Notes: generated by a model not told the origin, from the sequence alone. 30,025 bases of DNA from Fragilaria radians (GCA_900642245.1 CAAAJI010000420.1:1-30025), one strand, 5' to 3'. Numbered from the stretch's first letter, positions 1-8,397 are shown. A program made the numbers and translations.

Positions 1-261
1 TTAGATGGTCCAACCCTAATGTTAGGTGATAATATGTCAGTGGTTCTAAATACTTCAGTCCCTTCAAGTGTCTTGAAGAAAAAGAATAATGCAATTGCGT
101 ACCATCGTGTCCGAGAAGCTATTGCGGCGAAAGTAATGAGGTTTGTTTATGTAAAGAGCGACGAAAATGTCAGTGACAACCTGACTAAGCCCTTGATTAA
201 TGAAAAATTTCATTATTTAGTCAAGAATTGGTTGTTCCGTGTTCCGGAAATAAAAAAATGA
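1..261 (+). mobile_element. Copia retrotransposon Pol C-terminus (RNase H tail), partial
   Basis: This is the 3' end of a Ty1/Copia polyprotein, cut by the window edge; the frame is open from base 1. The reading frame gives a DN-S-VVLNTS stretch, then the charged KKKNNAIAYHRVREAI segment that corresponds to the conserved R-KHI-I-YH-VRE region of Copia RNase H, and ends with the family signature DNLTKPL near residue 60 and a short tail. The stop at 259-261 is where such polyproteins normally end. It differs in sequence from the RNase H at 3047-3613 and so belongs to another Copia family. Only the tail is visible, so whether the element is intact cannot be told. Confidence 0.8.
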
Positions 262-486
262 AAGTTTATTTCTAATTTAGGATATTTTAGTGATTAGGAT
301 TTATATATTAAAAAAAAATGGAAAAAAATGAAAAAAAATAAATGAAAAAAAAAGTTGAATAAAAAAATTTTACGTGTTATATAATCAAGGAAGGAGGAGG
401 TTTATTTTATTTGTGGTCAGATGTACCGTCAGATATTAGGGGAGTAGTAAGATATTGTGATAGTTTAGATATTTTAGTGTCACCAG
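262..486. other. A-rich non-coding stretch with candidate polypurine tract
   Basis: Directly after the Copia stop lies A-rich sequence (about 300-370, long A runs broken by TG). It is followed by the purine run AAGGAAGGAGGAGG at about 389-402, which would suit the polypurine tract that precedes a 3' LTR. I could not define an LTR with matching TG...CA ends after it, so the LTR is left uncalled. Confidence 0.35.
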
Positions 487-554
487 TTGGAAGTGAACTG
501 GTTTGAGTACTGCCAAGTAATCGCGATGCTCTGGGTTCGAGTCCCACATTCCGA
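487..554 (+). pseudogene. tRNA-like relic (perfect B box, pairing acceptor ends)
   Basis: The segment holds GGTTCGAGTCC (534-544), a perfect match to the RNA polymerase III B box and tRNA T-loop. The ends TTGGAAG (487-493) and ATTCCGA (548-554) can pair at six of seven positions as an acceptor stem. A T-stem of four pairs forms around the loop. The D arm is weak and I find no convincing 5-bp anticodon stem with a readable anticodon. It is therefore a degenerate tRNA, or the tRNA-derived head of a SINE, rather than a working tRNA. What would settle it is a covariance-model scan and a search for dispersed copies. Confidence 0.4.
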
Positions 555-980
555 AGGATATTTTTGGAACTATAACTATTATTCCGTTTTATTTGTTATA
601 GATACTCTTTATCGCTAATTTGACAGTTGCTTTTATCAAGGATATCTAAAACTTGCTAAACAAGATCATTGGTTATTAAATCTTTGGTATTTTAGAGAAG
701 TTAAGATATGTTAGAATATCTTTGGCACATCTTAACGGTTCGGAAAAGAGTTCGCAAAGTAATTATAGCGATCCTTTTATCGCTAAGATAGACAATAGTA
801 AATTAAATTATAGGCTCACAACTTACACAAAATAATAATTTATAGCTTAATTTTATTTTAGAACAACTTTATCTTTCCAGTACTCCTACTCGATCACTTT
901 CTCGAGTATTGACTTAACAAAACGCACAAGGGTTACGGGGTTGCACAGGTCAGGTCGGATGTGAATTTTTTAGTATTGTA
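555..980. other. Intergenic, no gene seen
   Basis: AT-rich sequence with stops in all frames. It contains two small perfect hairpins: TAGCGAT/ATCGCTA with a 6-nt loop (766-785), and ACTCGA/TCGAGT (888-907). I see no trace of the glycosyltransferase-like gene that would be expected on this side if the Copia element at 981-3937 had inserted cleanly into it. Confidence 0.5.
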
Positions 981-1084
981 GATTACAATTATTTGTTTAG
1001 ACTCTTTTGGATCGATCCAACTCAATCCTGTGAAGAAACAAAGATAAACCCTTATTTGTTGCTCAACCGCTTCAAATAATTACA
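981..1084 (+). repeat. 5' LTR remnant (3' 104 bp only)
   Basis: It matches 3834-3937 and ends in ATTACA, which mirrors the TGTAAT start of the 3' LTR. The first ~170 bp present in the 3' LTR are not recognisable upstream of 981, so this LTR is truncated on its left side. No clear tRNA primer-binding site follows at 1085. Confidence 0.75.
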
Positions 1085-1395
1085 CCCTTCCTATGTGCAC
1101 GCAAGTTGAAGAGCTACATCAATACAAGAAGGAGTTGCCAAAGTGGTATCTAACTGAAGATTGTCCGCCTGACTCTGAGAAGCTGGCACTGAGCGAGGGA
1201 GATAGAGTACTTACCTGAAGGGTGTGAAAGTAAGGGAATTCAAGCGTTACCGTATCACAAGATCAAATCAAGTAAATTTGGGAAGCTTGAAGACAAAAGG
1301 TTAGAAAGAGACTGCAAGTCAGCTACAAGAAATCATGCAGAGAAAAATTTACTGGAGGATTTTAATTAACACCAAAAGGATCCCTGACAAGAAAA

Positions 1396-2268
1396 GGAGT
1401 CAACATCCATGCGCGTCTTTAAAACGGGATTGCTGAGAGGATGATACATCATTTACAAGAACAGGCTAGAGCAATGTTGATTCATGCTACATCAAGGTGG
1501 CCTGCGGTGATTAATGTCTATTTGTGGCCCTACGCATTAAGGTATGCGGCAGAAATTCACAACAATACAATCTTACTACAATATGAATTGGGGAACACTC
1601 CATCAGAAATATTTTCAATTGCTCGAATTCAACCAAACTTGAAATATTTTCATTCTTTTGGATGCCCGGCATTTGTGTTAGATCATCGTATGCAAGCTGC
1701 TCAGAAAATTGATAAGTGGTCAGTCAGGTCCAAAATTGGAGCTTTTCTGGGAATGTCATCTAGACATGCTAGGAGTGTTGGATTGATTCTCAATATTCAA
1801 ACAGGACATGTCTCTCCTCAATTCCATTGGAAGGCAGATTCAACCTTTACAACAGTGTTGGGAAAATTTGGAAATGTTTCACCCAAATCTCAATGGCAGC
1901 AAGCTGCAGGATTTATTCAACATGAGGGGGTGAAATCAAGTTCATCATCTAAAATGATCAATCAATCACAATTTGAGGTTAATAATGAATCTGTACTGGC
2001 AGAAGATAATTTAAACCCAACCAACTTAGATGAGGAAGGAAGAGGGATTAGCACGGAGCCAGAAATTGAAGCAGGAACTGAACCAATTGCAACAAATGAT
2101 GTTGAAATAAGTGATGAAAAAGAGTCAATTGATGGAGATGATCATCAGGGAGTGCGTCGATCTTCAAGAAATCGTAAACCTGGTAGATTTTTCAGAGAAG
2201 GGTGCTGGGCAACTTATGCTTCCAAAATGGATAATAAATATGATGATGATCAAATTTATGAGATGTAA
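1396..2268 (+). pseudogene. Copia integrase, C-terminal half, broken
   Basis: The frame reads GVNIH..., one in-frame stop (in ctttaaaac, before 1435), then GIAER, which matches the conserved NG-AER motif carrying the third catalytic Glu of Copia integrases. It continues through an ML-HA and W--A--Y--Y-RN-type helix region, the PSEIF and FGCPAFVLD motifs, and a GAFLGMS segment typical of the integrase C-terminal part. A hydrophilic, acidic linker follows, with RRSSRNRKPGR near residue 245 of the open part. The catalytic DD part upstream is deleted. The stop at 2266-2268 separates it from the RT frame. Product type is clear; function is lost. Confidence 0.85.
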
Positions 2269-2330
2269 GTCCTGGAAGATTTGACTATGAATGGATCTAT
2301 GCATATGCATCAACAACGGACCCAGATACT

Positions 2331-3075
2331 ATGTATTGGCATGAAGCCATGAAAGAGCCTGATAAAGATCAATTTTTGAAGGCCATGCAGCAGGAGGTGG
2401 AAAGTCATTGTCAGAATGATGTTTGGGAAATGATTCACAGGAAAGAAGTTCCAGAGGGGATAAAAGTACTACCTTCAGTATGGGCAATGAAGAGGAAGAG
2501 ACGTATTGCAAGTAGGGAAGTGTATAAGTGGAAGGCTAGGTTGAATATTGATGGATCTAAACAACAATATGGCCTAAATTATTGGGAAACTTATTCTCCT
2601 GTTGCATCATGGACAACAATATGATTACTTCTAGTGTTCACCTTAATTTATGGATGGAAAATCAAACATATTGATTTTGTGCTGGCTTATACACAGGCTC
2701 ATGTTGAATGTGATTTATACATGGAAATTCCTAAAGGATTTGAAGTAGTTGGAGAAAATTTGGATTATGTATTGAAGTTAAAGAAAAACTTATTTGGTCA
2801 AAAACAGGCAGGTAGAGTTTGGAATAAGCATTTCGTTAACAAATTGGAAAGTGTGGGTTTTAAGCAGAGTGTTGTTGATGAATGTCTTTTTCTATAAAGG
2901 CAGTTCTATGTTCATATTGTACACTGATGATTCCATATTGGTGGGACCCAACAATAATGAACTTGAGGTAATCATCGAGGATATGCAGAAAGCTGACTTA
3001 AATATGACAATTGAAGGTGATATCAGTAAATTTTTAGGAGTTCAAATTGAGAGAAAAACGGAGAAGATACTTTAA
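2331..3075 (+). pseudogene. Copia reverse transcriptase, frameshifted
   Basis: Three pieces make up the RT. 2331-2624 (WHEAM...KDQFLKAMQQEV, then the KWKARL and YSPVAS motifs) ends at a stop. 2634-2897 (KHIDFVLAYTQA, the LYMEIPKGF and KLKKNLFGQKQAGRVW motifs) is in the same frame. The last piece, to 3075, is in another frame and carries the active-site box as YTDD (usual form YVDD), ending at FLGVQIER. The pieces are in the right order for one RT domain. At least one stop and one frameshift prevent translation as a unit. After the LGVQIER motif the sequence jumps to RNase H, so the connection region is deleted. Confidence 0.85.
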
Positions 3076-3613
3076 AGGTACCAAAGATTTGGGAATGATT
3101 CATAAACCCAAATTGAAAAAAGGTTTAGAAGTGTATGTTGATGCTTCATTTGCTGGAAATTGGGATAAAGAAGATGCAGAATGGAATGCTGATACAGCAA
3201 GGTCCAGAACTGGTTATGTTGTAATGTATGCCGGGTGTCCCATCATTTGGGTATCAAAGTTACAGGGTGAAATTGCGTTATCTTCTACTGAAAGTGAATA
3301 TTTGGCAATAACAACTGTAATGAGAGAGGTATTACCCCTAATTGAGATCCTGGATGAAATCAAGGATAATATAAAAGGAATTAGTGACATCATACCAGAA
3401 GTGCATTGTAAAGTCTTCGAAGATAACAGTGGTGCTGTGGAAGTTGCAACCAGTGCAAAACATCCAAAGATGAGGCCACGCACAAAGCATATCAACAACA
3501 AGTATCTTCGTTATAGGGAATCAGTACTTTCTGGAAAAGTTAAGATATTGTCTGTATCTACCAAAGAAATGTTGGCAGACATATTGACAAAAATTGCAGT
3601 GAGGAAACCCTGA
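3047..3613 (+). pseudogene. Copia RNase H domain and Pol C-terminus
   Basis: The frame carries YFKGTKDLG, VYVDASFAGNW (first catalytic Asp), RSRTGYVV, the IALSSTESEYLA box (catalytic Glu), EDNSGA (Asp) and the closing RTKHI-NKY and LADILTK motifs. This is a complete-looking Copia RNase H with stop at 3611-3613. It overlaps the RT tail in another frame, which reflects a deletion at the join rather than a designed overlap. It starts inside the domain junction and has no own start, so I treat it as part of the dead polyprotein. Confidence 0.88.
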
Positions 3614-3662
3614 ATAGGCTTAGACCACAGATAATGGGTTGGTAGTTTGGTTGCAAGAGGGG

Positions 3663-3937
3663 TGTAATGATATCAATCACATGCCGGTCGCGAACCCAAA
3701 CTAGCAACAAGCGATGATATTTGAAAACGGAGTACGAACTATGAATTAAGAAGGAATTAGGTACGAAAAGTATGTGTGGATGCAATTTTAGCAAATTACG
3801 TGGAATAGTAGTGAAAAGTTGTAGATATTTAGTGATTACAATTATTTGTTTAGACTCTTTTGGATTGATTGAACTCAATTCTGCCAAGAAACAAAGATAA
3901 GCCCTTATTTGTTGCTCAACCGCTTCAATTAATAACA
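3663..3937 (+). repeat. 3' LTR of the Copia element
   Basis: It is preceded by a purine-rich run (GCAAGAGGGG, about 3653-3662) fitting a polypurine tract, starts TGTAATGATA and ends ATTAATAACA, giving TGT...ACA ends. Length is 275 bp. The last 104 bp match the 5' LTR remnant. The first base after it (3938) continues directly into sequence homologous to 14007 onward. Confidence 0.8.
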
Positions 3938-4267
3938 TCCATAGGTACAGTTTGAGAATTCAAGTAACTTGGGGATGACACAATTCTGTTTAAAGTATTG
4001 CAATGTGGCATTATCAATATCATATTGAACTCCCAAAATGATGTGCCCTAGATATCCAGTTGCACATAAGGAATTGACAAATCGTTTCATTTCATTCCCT
4101 AGATTAATAGCCATCCCCATGACTGTGGCAGTTTTACTAATATCTTCCTCCTTCTTCATTACTGTATATACCCCCAAAAATTTATCAAACGAAAACAATA
4201 TTGGATTTGACTTTAGGTATGTATTTCAAAAATAATGTGGGTGCAATTTGTCCGCAAGAAATGAGGA
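3938..4267 (-). pseudogene. Truncated duplicate of the transferase-like gene at 13173-14581
   Basis: Read on the minus strand, 4161-3938 encodes KKEEDISKTATVMGMAI through KLLEFSNCTYG, closely similar to residues 85-156 of the intact protein. The place where intron 1 ends in the intact gene keeps an AG (just upstream of 4161) in a different sequence context. Similarity continues into the intron (cAATTTGTCCG-AAGAAATGAG, about 4236-4267) and then fades; I find no copy of exon 1. The coding part stops at the 3' LTR of the Copia element (3937/3938), and the remaining two thirds of the gene are absent to the left. It carries only a small N-terminal slice and lacks the DVRD motif, so it cannot be active. 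Confidence 0.85.
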
Positions 4268-4424
4268 GAGTAACACCCTAAACAGTAAGTTCTTATATTA
4301 CTTATCCAGTCCATTTCCAAGGTGGTGAAATAAAAATATATACAATACCCCAATATCTTACTAACGTATATCATTTTTTGGGACATCTACTGCTTGACTT
4401 GCAAGTTTTCTAATATTTTTTGTG

Positions 4425-4655
4425 CAAGCAGACAGGGGGATATACTAAAGACAATCCAAAAACCAGTTGAATCCAAATGAATTGACTGATGACCATGTAC
4501 AGAAAGGATCTTGGGAAGCCAGCATTATGCATAGAATGAAACAAATAATTCAGGAACATGATGGCAAAATACAGTTGATACATTGAATGTTTCAATAACA
4601 CTAGAGCTAAATTGCAGAGACTGAATCATGATGGTGCAAAAGGGATACTTTGTAT
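4425..4655 (-). pseudogene. Probable relic of a fatty-acid elongase (ELO family)
   Basis: On the minus strand one frame gives VSLLHHHDS (about 4610-4650), resembling the FLHxYHHxT histidine box of ELO condensing enzymes. Another frame gives FLNYLFHSM followed by AGFPRSF-LYMVISQFIWIQLVFG, which lines up with the N-Y-VH-xMY ... AGF ... IT-xQ-xQ-xxG region that follows in this family. The conserved MYSYY part is missing and the two pieces lie in different frames with stops between them. ELO enzymes elongate acyl-CoA in the ER membrane. This is recognition from motif order alone; a profile search could overturn it. Confidence 0.4.
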
Positions 4656-4719
4656 GCGGTAACTTTCTTCATCTTTCTAGATGTGGCCAATAAGTTAGTT
4701 TATAGAACAAAAATATGTT

Positions 4720-4834
4720 TTACAGCAAATGTGAGGGAGGCCTGGAAAGTTCTGTTGGAGGTGCAGTAGGAATGTCTGATTGAGATGTAGTAGGAAGCTC
4801 TGTAGGAGGTAAAATAACCCCTAAATCAATTTGA
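4720..4834 (-). other. Out-of-frame Pro-Thr repeat remnant after the LRR gene
   Basis: Immediately beyond the LRR stop, another minus-strand frame reads PPTELPTTSQSDIPTAPPTELSR before its own stop at 4720. This is the same repeat type as in the LRR protein. It suggests that the protein once ran further, with a second Pro-Thr block after its C-terminal domain, and was shortened by a frameshift; an unrecognised intron is the alternative, but I see no convincing splice pair. Confidence 0.45.
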
Positions 4835-7147
4835 TTAGATTGTATTTTTGACATAAAGTCCTTTATCAAGATCTTCTGTCCATTTAAGAAAATTAGCAGA
4901 AGGTACAATTACACTTTTCATCCAACCATTTGTATTGAATCCTTTACAATTTGTAAGGCTATTACAATACTCTTGAAGAGCTGGAATATTGTTTGCTAAA
5001 TCTACTCTTCCTATAAGATCATTTCCAGGCGAATCCATCAAGGGAAAAAAAGTATACATTGGAACAGGTGCGGTAGGAGATGCAGTTGGAAGGTTTGTTG
5101 GAGATGCAGTAGGAAGCTCTGTTGGAGGTGCAGTAGGAAGCTCTGTTGGAGGTGCAGTAGGAAGCTCTGTTGGAGATGAAGTGGGAAGCTGTGTTGGAGA
5201 TGAAGTGGGAAGCTGTGTTGGAGATGAAGTGGGAAGCTGTGTTGGAGATTCAGTTGGAAGGTTTGTTGGAGATGCAGTGGGAAGGTTTGTTGGGGATGCA
5301 GTGGGAAGCTGTGTTGGAGATTCAGTCGGAAGGTTTGTTGGAGATGCAGTGGGAAGGTTTGTTGGAGATGCAGTAGGAAGGTTTGTTGGAGATGCAGTAG
5401 GAAGGTTTGTTGGAGATGCAGTAGGAAGGTTTGTTGGAGATGCAGTGGGAAGGCTTTTTGGAGATGCTGTGGGAAGATTTTTTGGAGAAATGTTTGTTGG
5501 AGATGCAGTAGGAAGCTGTGTTGGAGATGCCGTGGGATGGTTTGTTGGAGATGCAGTAGGAAGCTTTGTTGGAGATGCAGTAGGAAGCTTTGTTGGAGAT
5601 GCAGTAGGAAGCTTTGTTGGAAATGTAATGGGAAGCTGTGTTGGCGGTGCAGTGGGAAGGTTTGTTGGAGGTGCAGTGGGAAGGTTTGTTGGAGATGCAG
5701 TGGGAAGCTGCGTTGGAGATGCTTTGGGAAGATTTGTTGGAGGTGCAGTAGGAAGGTTTGTTGGAGGTGCAGTAGGAAGGTTTGTTGGAGGTGCAGTAGG
5801 AAGTTTTGTTGGAGGTGCAGTAGGAAGGTTTGTTGGAGGTGCAGTAGGAAGGTTTGTTGGAGATGCAGTAGGAAGGTTTGTTGGAAAGTGTGTGGGTGCA
5901 TGTGTCAGAGAAAATAGATTATTACATGCTAATCCACAGCAGTTACAACAATTTTTAGTTGCTTGACAAGTAATACAATCAGCACCCAATTTAAATACAG
6001 AGTTGGCAGCTGTTGCTTGTTTACAAATACCCGATGGTATTGTCCCAACAAGAGAGTTACCCTCTAGGTATAGATAACTCCATTTTTTGTAGGCAAGACT
6101 ATTTGGAATAGTTCCATTCAACTTATTGCCAAAAAGCCTCATACCATGAATTTCAGTGTTTGCAATTGATGCAGGGATTGTTCCGGTTATGCCACAGTAG
6201 CTGAGCGATAGGTATCGAAGATTCCTGGCTTTTCCAATATCTGAGGGAATTCCGCCAGATAACTTAGTATAGTCCATCCAAACTAAATGAGCCTTTTTCA
6301 GAGAACCCAAAAAATTCAAATTGAAAGTTCTGCCATCAGTAAATTTGACATTATTCATGTACAAGTGTGTCAAACTGGGGAGGCGTACAATGGAGGAAGG
6401 GAAATTATTTTTCCTGCCAGTGACATAAGAATTACCCCCCATATTGATGTATCGCAGTTCTGGCATATCTGTGAATGCTTCTTCGGTGATCTTACCACGG
6501 AAAAAAGTATTGGACAGGTCAATTTTACTCAGTCGCTTCATGGATGATATTTGATATGGTATTCCATTGGAATCCCAAGCAGTTGTACCAAAGTAGAGAT
6601 TCTTCATAGCAGTCATAGATTCCATCCAATTAAATGATCCTTTCCAATGATACTTATTGTAAGAGAGATCAAGAGTTTCCAAGGTCTTTCCCAAATGTAT
6701 AATTTCATCAGGGAATTCTCCTGTCAGACCATTTTCACTCAATCTAATTTCGGTGACATCACTGAAATTCTTGCCACATTTGATTCCATACCATTTACAA
6801 TAATTACTTGTTTGGATCCAATTCGTAGTATGTGTCCATTGGACCAATGTTTGTCTAGGTATCACTGATATTGTACGGGGATTTGGCACTCCATTGGTGG
6901 CATAGAACAAACAGGCCAAGATATAAAATTCCCTGATACGCATCGCATTGGCTTCAGTTTTGACTAAAACACGAGTTGCTCTTGCCAATGCCTGGGATTG
7001 GTAAGTCCAAGATATGTTGAATACAGTGGCATTTAACGGATAGAATGCCTTAATCACAGACGTAATCGTTGGGGCGGTAGGGACTTGTTCTTTTGCGAAA
7101 GTAGGAGTTGTTGTCCATATCAAAAGGCAAAGCATAATGCTCATCAT
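4835..7147 (-). CDS. Secreted LRR protein with long Pro-Thr repeat and Cys-containing C-terminal domain
   Basis: The 770-aa product starts with MMSIMLCLL..., a signal peptide with likely cleavage after TPTFA (residue 18). Residues about 70-130 hold the FYILACLFYATNG ... W ... C-WYGI-C cap seen in front of plant-type LRRs. Plant-type LRRs (LSENGLTGEFP, LEGNSLVGTIP, LFGNKLNGTIP) run to about 370. A Cys cluster follows (about 373-407). About 34 units of xSPTxLPT fill about 415-694. The last 75 residues (FFPLMDSPGNDLIGR..., two Cys, GFNTNGWMK) look like a small PAN-like module. No membrane anchor is seen, so it is probably exported to the cell surface or frustule-associated matrix, where such proteins may take part in adhesion or recognition; that role is inferred. 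The start has two adjacent ATGs; no intron is needed. Confidence 0.88.
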   Translation of the reverse strand: MMSIMLCLLIWTTTPTFAKEQVPTAPTITSVIKAFYPLNATVFNISWTYQSQALARATRVLVKTEANAMRIREFYILACLFYATNGVPNPRTISVIPRQTLVQWTHTTNWIQTSNYCKWYGIKCGKNFSDVTEIRLSENGLTGEFPDEIIHLGKTLETLDLSYNKYHWKGSFNWMESMTAMKNLYFGTTAWDSNGIPYQISSMKRLSKIDLSNTFFRGKITEEAFTDMPELRYINMGGNSYVTGRKNNFPSSIVRLPSLTHLYMNNVKFTDGRTFNLNFLGSLKKAHLVWMDYTKLSGGIPSDIGKARNLRYLSLSYCGITGTIPASIANTEIHGMRLFGNKLNGTIPNSLAYKKWSYLYLEGNSLVGTIPSGICKQATAANSVFKLGADCITCQATKNCCNCCGLACNNLFSLTHAPTHFPTNLPTASPTNLPTAPPTNLPTAPPTKLPTAPPTNLPTAPPTNLPTAPPTNLPKASPTQLPTASPTNLPTAPPTNLPTAPPTQLPITFPTKLPTASPTKLPTASPTKLPTASPTNHPTASPTQLPTASPTNISPKNLPTASPKSLPTASPTNLPTASPTNLPTASPTNLPTASPTNLPTASPTNLPTESPTQLPTASPTNLPTASPTNLPTESPTQLPTSSPTQLPTSSPTQLPTSSPTELPTAPPTELPTAPPTELPTASPTNLPTASPTAPVPMYTFFPLMDSPGNDLIGRVDLANNIPALQEYCNSLTNCKGFNTNGWMKSVIVPSANFLKWTEDLDKGLYVKNTI
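5069..5898. repeat. Coding minisatellite, 24-bp unit, about 34 copies
   Basis: On the plus strand the unit is GGTTTGTTGGAGATGCAGTAGGAA with variants at a few positions; on the minus strand it encodes T-A/P-S/P-P-T-N/Q/K/E-L-P. Variants come in runs (for example AGCTCTGTTGGAGGTGCAGTAGGA three times near 5111-5170), a sign of recent local duplication. One partial unit near 5475-5505 breaks the period by a multiple of three, so the frame is kept. Confidence 0.93.
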
Positions 7148-7262
7148 CGTTATCTTGTTTCGAAACTATGAGACAAGACTGGTTTCAAAGACCTCTGCCG
7201 TTGGGTTGAGTAATTTCAACAGTTCTTGAAACAAGTAAGGAGATTTTTTGATTAAGATACCA

Positions 7263-7283
7263 CCTTTCGAATTCTTCGAAAGG
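7263..7283. repeat. Perfect 9-bp inverted repeat
   Basis: CCTTTCGAA, a 3-base loop TTC, then TTCGAAAGG. It directly abuts the CCCCTAA repeats and lies about 115 bp upstream of the LRR gene start. It could be a regulatory palindrome or the end of a small element. Confidence 0.7.
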
Positions 7284-7378
7284 CCCCTAACCCCTAACCT
7301 TTATTTAAAACATTATGTTAGGTGAATAGGGTTGGGGGTTCGTCCTAACCCCAAACCCCTAACCCCTAACCCCTAACC
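7284..7378. repeat. Interstitial telomere-like CCCCTAA / TTAGGGG repeats
   Basis: CCCCTAACCCCTAACC at 7284-7299, a G-rich reversed part (GTTAGG...AGGGTTGGGGGTT, 7317-7340), then CCTAACCCCAAACCCCTAACCCCTAACCCCTAACC at 7344-7378. The G-rich segment 7329-7340 and 7347-7358 are complementary at 11 of 12 bases with a 6-nt loop, so the block can fold back on itself. The G-rich strand could also form a quadruplex. Confidence 0.75.
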
Positions 7379-7680
7379 AGTGGCTGAAGAGGCATTTTTC
7401 GGTTATTTTCGGTTTTTCACCATCCTGCAACAGAGGGGGTGACAGCACCTCAGGATCCCATCAAAGGGCGCCACCCCAAGCTGGCAGCCTTTGGAACCTA
7501 AGAACCTTCAGTAGAAAGCAGTTGTTTAGAGGCCTAAAGCTGGGGCGCTGCTCTTAAGGGGCATACATTGGAACTCTAGCACCCTAAGCACTGCCCCCTA
7601 TGGCATTCTACCTGGATCTACAGTAGGATCCTTCACTGAATCTGACCTACAGAGCAGTTGAGATAAACAGATACAAGTTC
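7379..7680. other. GC-richer island with imperfect inverted repeat
   Basis: This stretch is clearly richer in G and C than its surroundings and has no open frame. Around 7468-7547, GCG..CCCC.AGCT pairs with AGCT.GGGG.CGC, giving an interrupted stem over about 80 bases. TTGGAACCTAAGAACC (7491) and TTGGAACTCTAGCACCC (about 7569) look like diverged direct copies. It may be a short non-coding element or structured RNA; I do not recognise a family. Confidence 0.35.
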
Positions 7681-8397
7681 TTTTAAACTAGAAGCAGGCT
7701 AAAAAACGGTAAAACAGAGTCATGATATAAAATTGTTGAATAAAAATATATGAGAAAAATGTAAAAATATGAATATCATAAGCAACCATTGTTTCTAAAT
7801 TGGTTGAAGTTATACGTCAAGAGAAGGTCTTCAAGAGAAGGTTTTTTGAGAAGGGATAAAACTAGTATTGCATGAAATACATGTGTGTCTCTCACCCCCA
7901 AACAAACTGTAAAAAGGAAAAGAGAGTTATTCAGCATTAGATACATATTGACATACCTTGAGTTAAGTTCATTAAGATAATACCTAACACTATAGGTTGT
8001 AAGCAAATAGTCTAATAATACTATAATACATTACTAAGGCTAAGAGATGTGTGTGTGTATTGATACTGGAGACATCCTAGTAGATACTACTAGAATTAAT
8101 ATTCTTCTATTTACTCATCTGAATATAGAATAGGTTCCATAGGTTACCATTCTTTCTATACCTTCCACAAATTCAATTAAGACAGTAGTCTTAGGACAGT
8201 GCACAGAGTATATAGCTTCAAAGTTGAAAGCCATGCCCACATTTAAAATGATGCATGCAAAAAGAGATGCATTGGCATTACCGAAAGGTATCAAAGTTCT
8301 TACATTTATGCTTGACGGTGAACGTGATGAGTTTGGTAGAAGCCATTGATAAGTTTTACATCAAGGCAGAGATATGACTAACATCTAATACCACAAT
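7681..8397. other. Intergenic, no gene seen
   Basis: AT-rich with a short TG run near 8048-8060. From about 8230 the plus strand contains a brief protein-like patch (PKGIKVLTFMLDGERDEFG) with no family match that I can give; it may be the front of the Copia gag that follows. Confidence 0.4.

Larger units (their letters stand above)
981..3937 (+). mobile_element. Decayed Ty1/Copia LTR retrotransposon
   Basis: A 104-bp direct repeat (981-1084 and 3834-3937; about 95 of 104 bases match by eye) marks the 3' parts of two LTRs. Between them lie, in Copia order, integrase, reverse transcriptase and RNase H relics, all on the plus strand. Gag, protease and the front of the integrase are missing between 1085 and 1395, so the element has a large internal deletion. 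Stops and frame changes make it non-autonomous. The right end is sharp: the 3' LTR closes with ACA and is followed at once by the truncated transferase-like gene. LTR divergence near 9% argues for an old insertion. Confidence 0.85.

Noticed and set aside
810..980. Full-length 5' LTR of the Copia element
   Set aside because: Only 981-1084 matches the 3' LTR. The bases before it show no similarity to 3663-3833.
5069..5898. CRISPR-like array
   Set aside because: The 24-bp units are contiguous without spacers and encode a protein repeat in a eukaryotic gene.
4989..5966. Long plus-strand frame of 325 codons with VGDAVGRF repeats, and a 287-codon minus-strand frame with LLHLQQTF repeats
   Set aside because: Both are shadows of the 24-bp Pro-Thr repeat of the LRR gene. 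They hold almost only the repeat, while the LRR frame has a signal peptide and real domains on both sides.
7776..8006. 76-codon minus-strand frame
   Set aside because: No motif, no homology that I recognise and no supporting start context; chance frame in AT-rich DNA.
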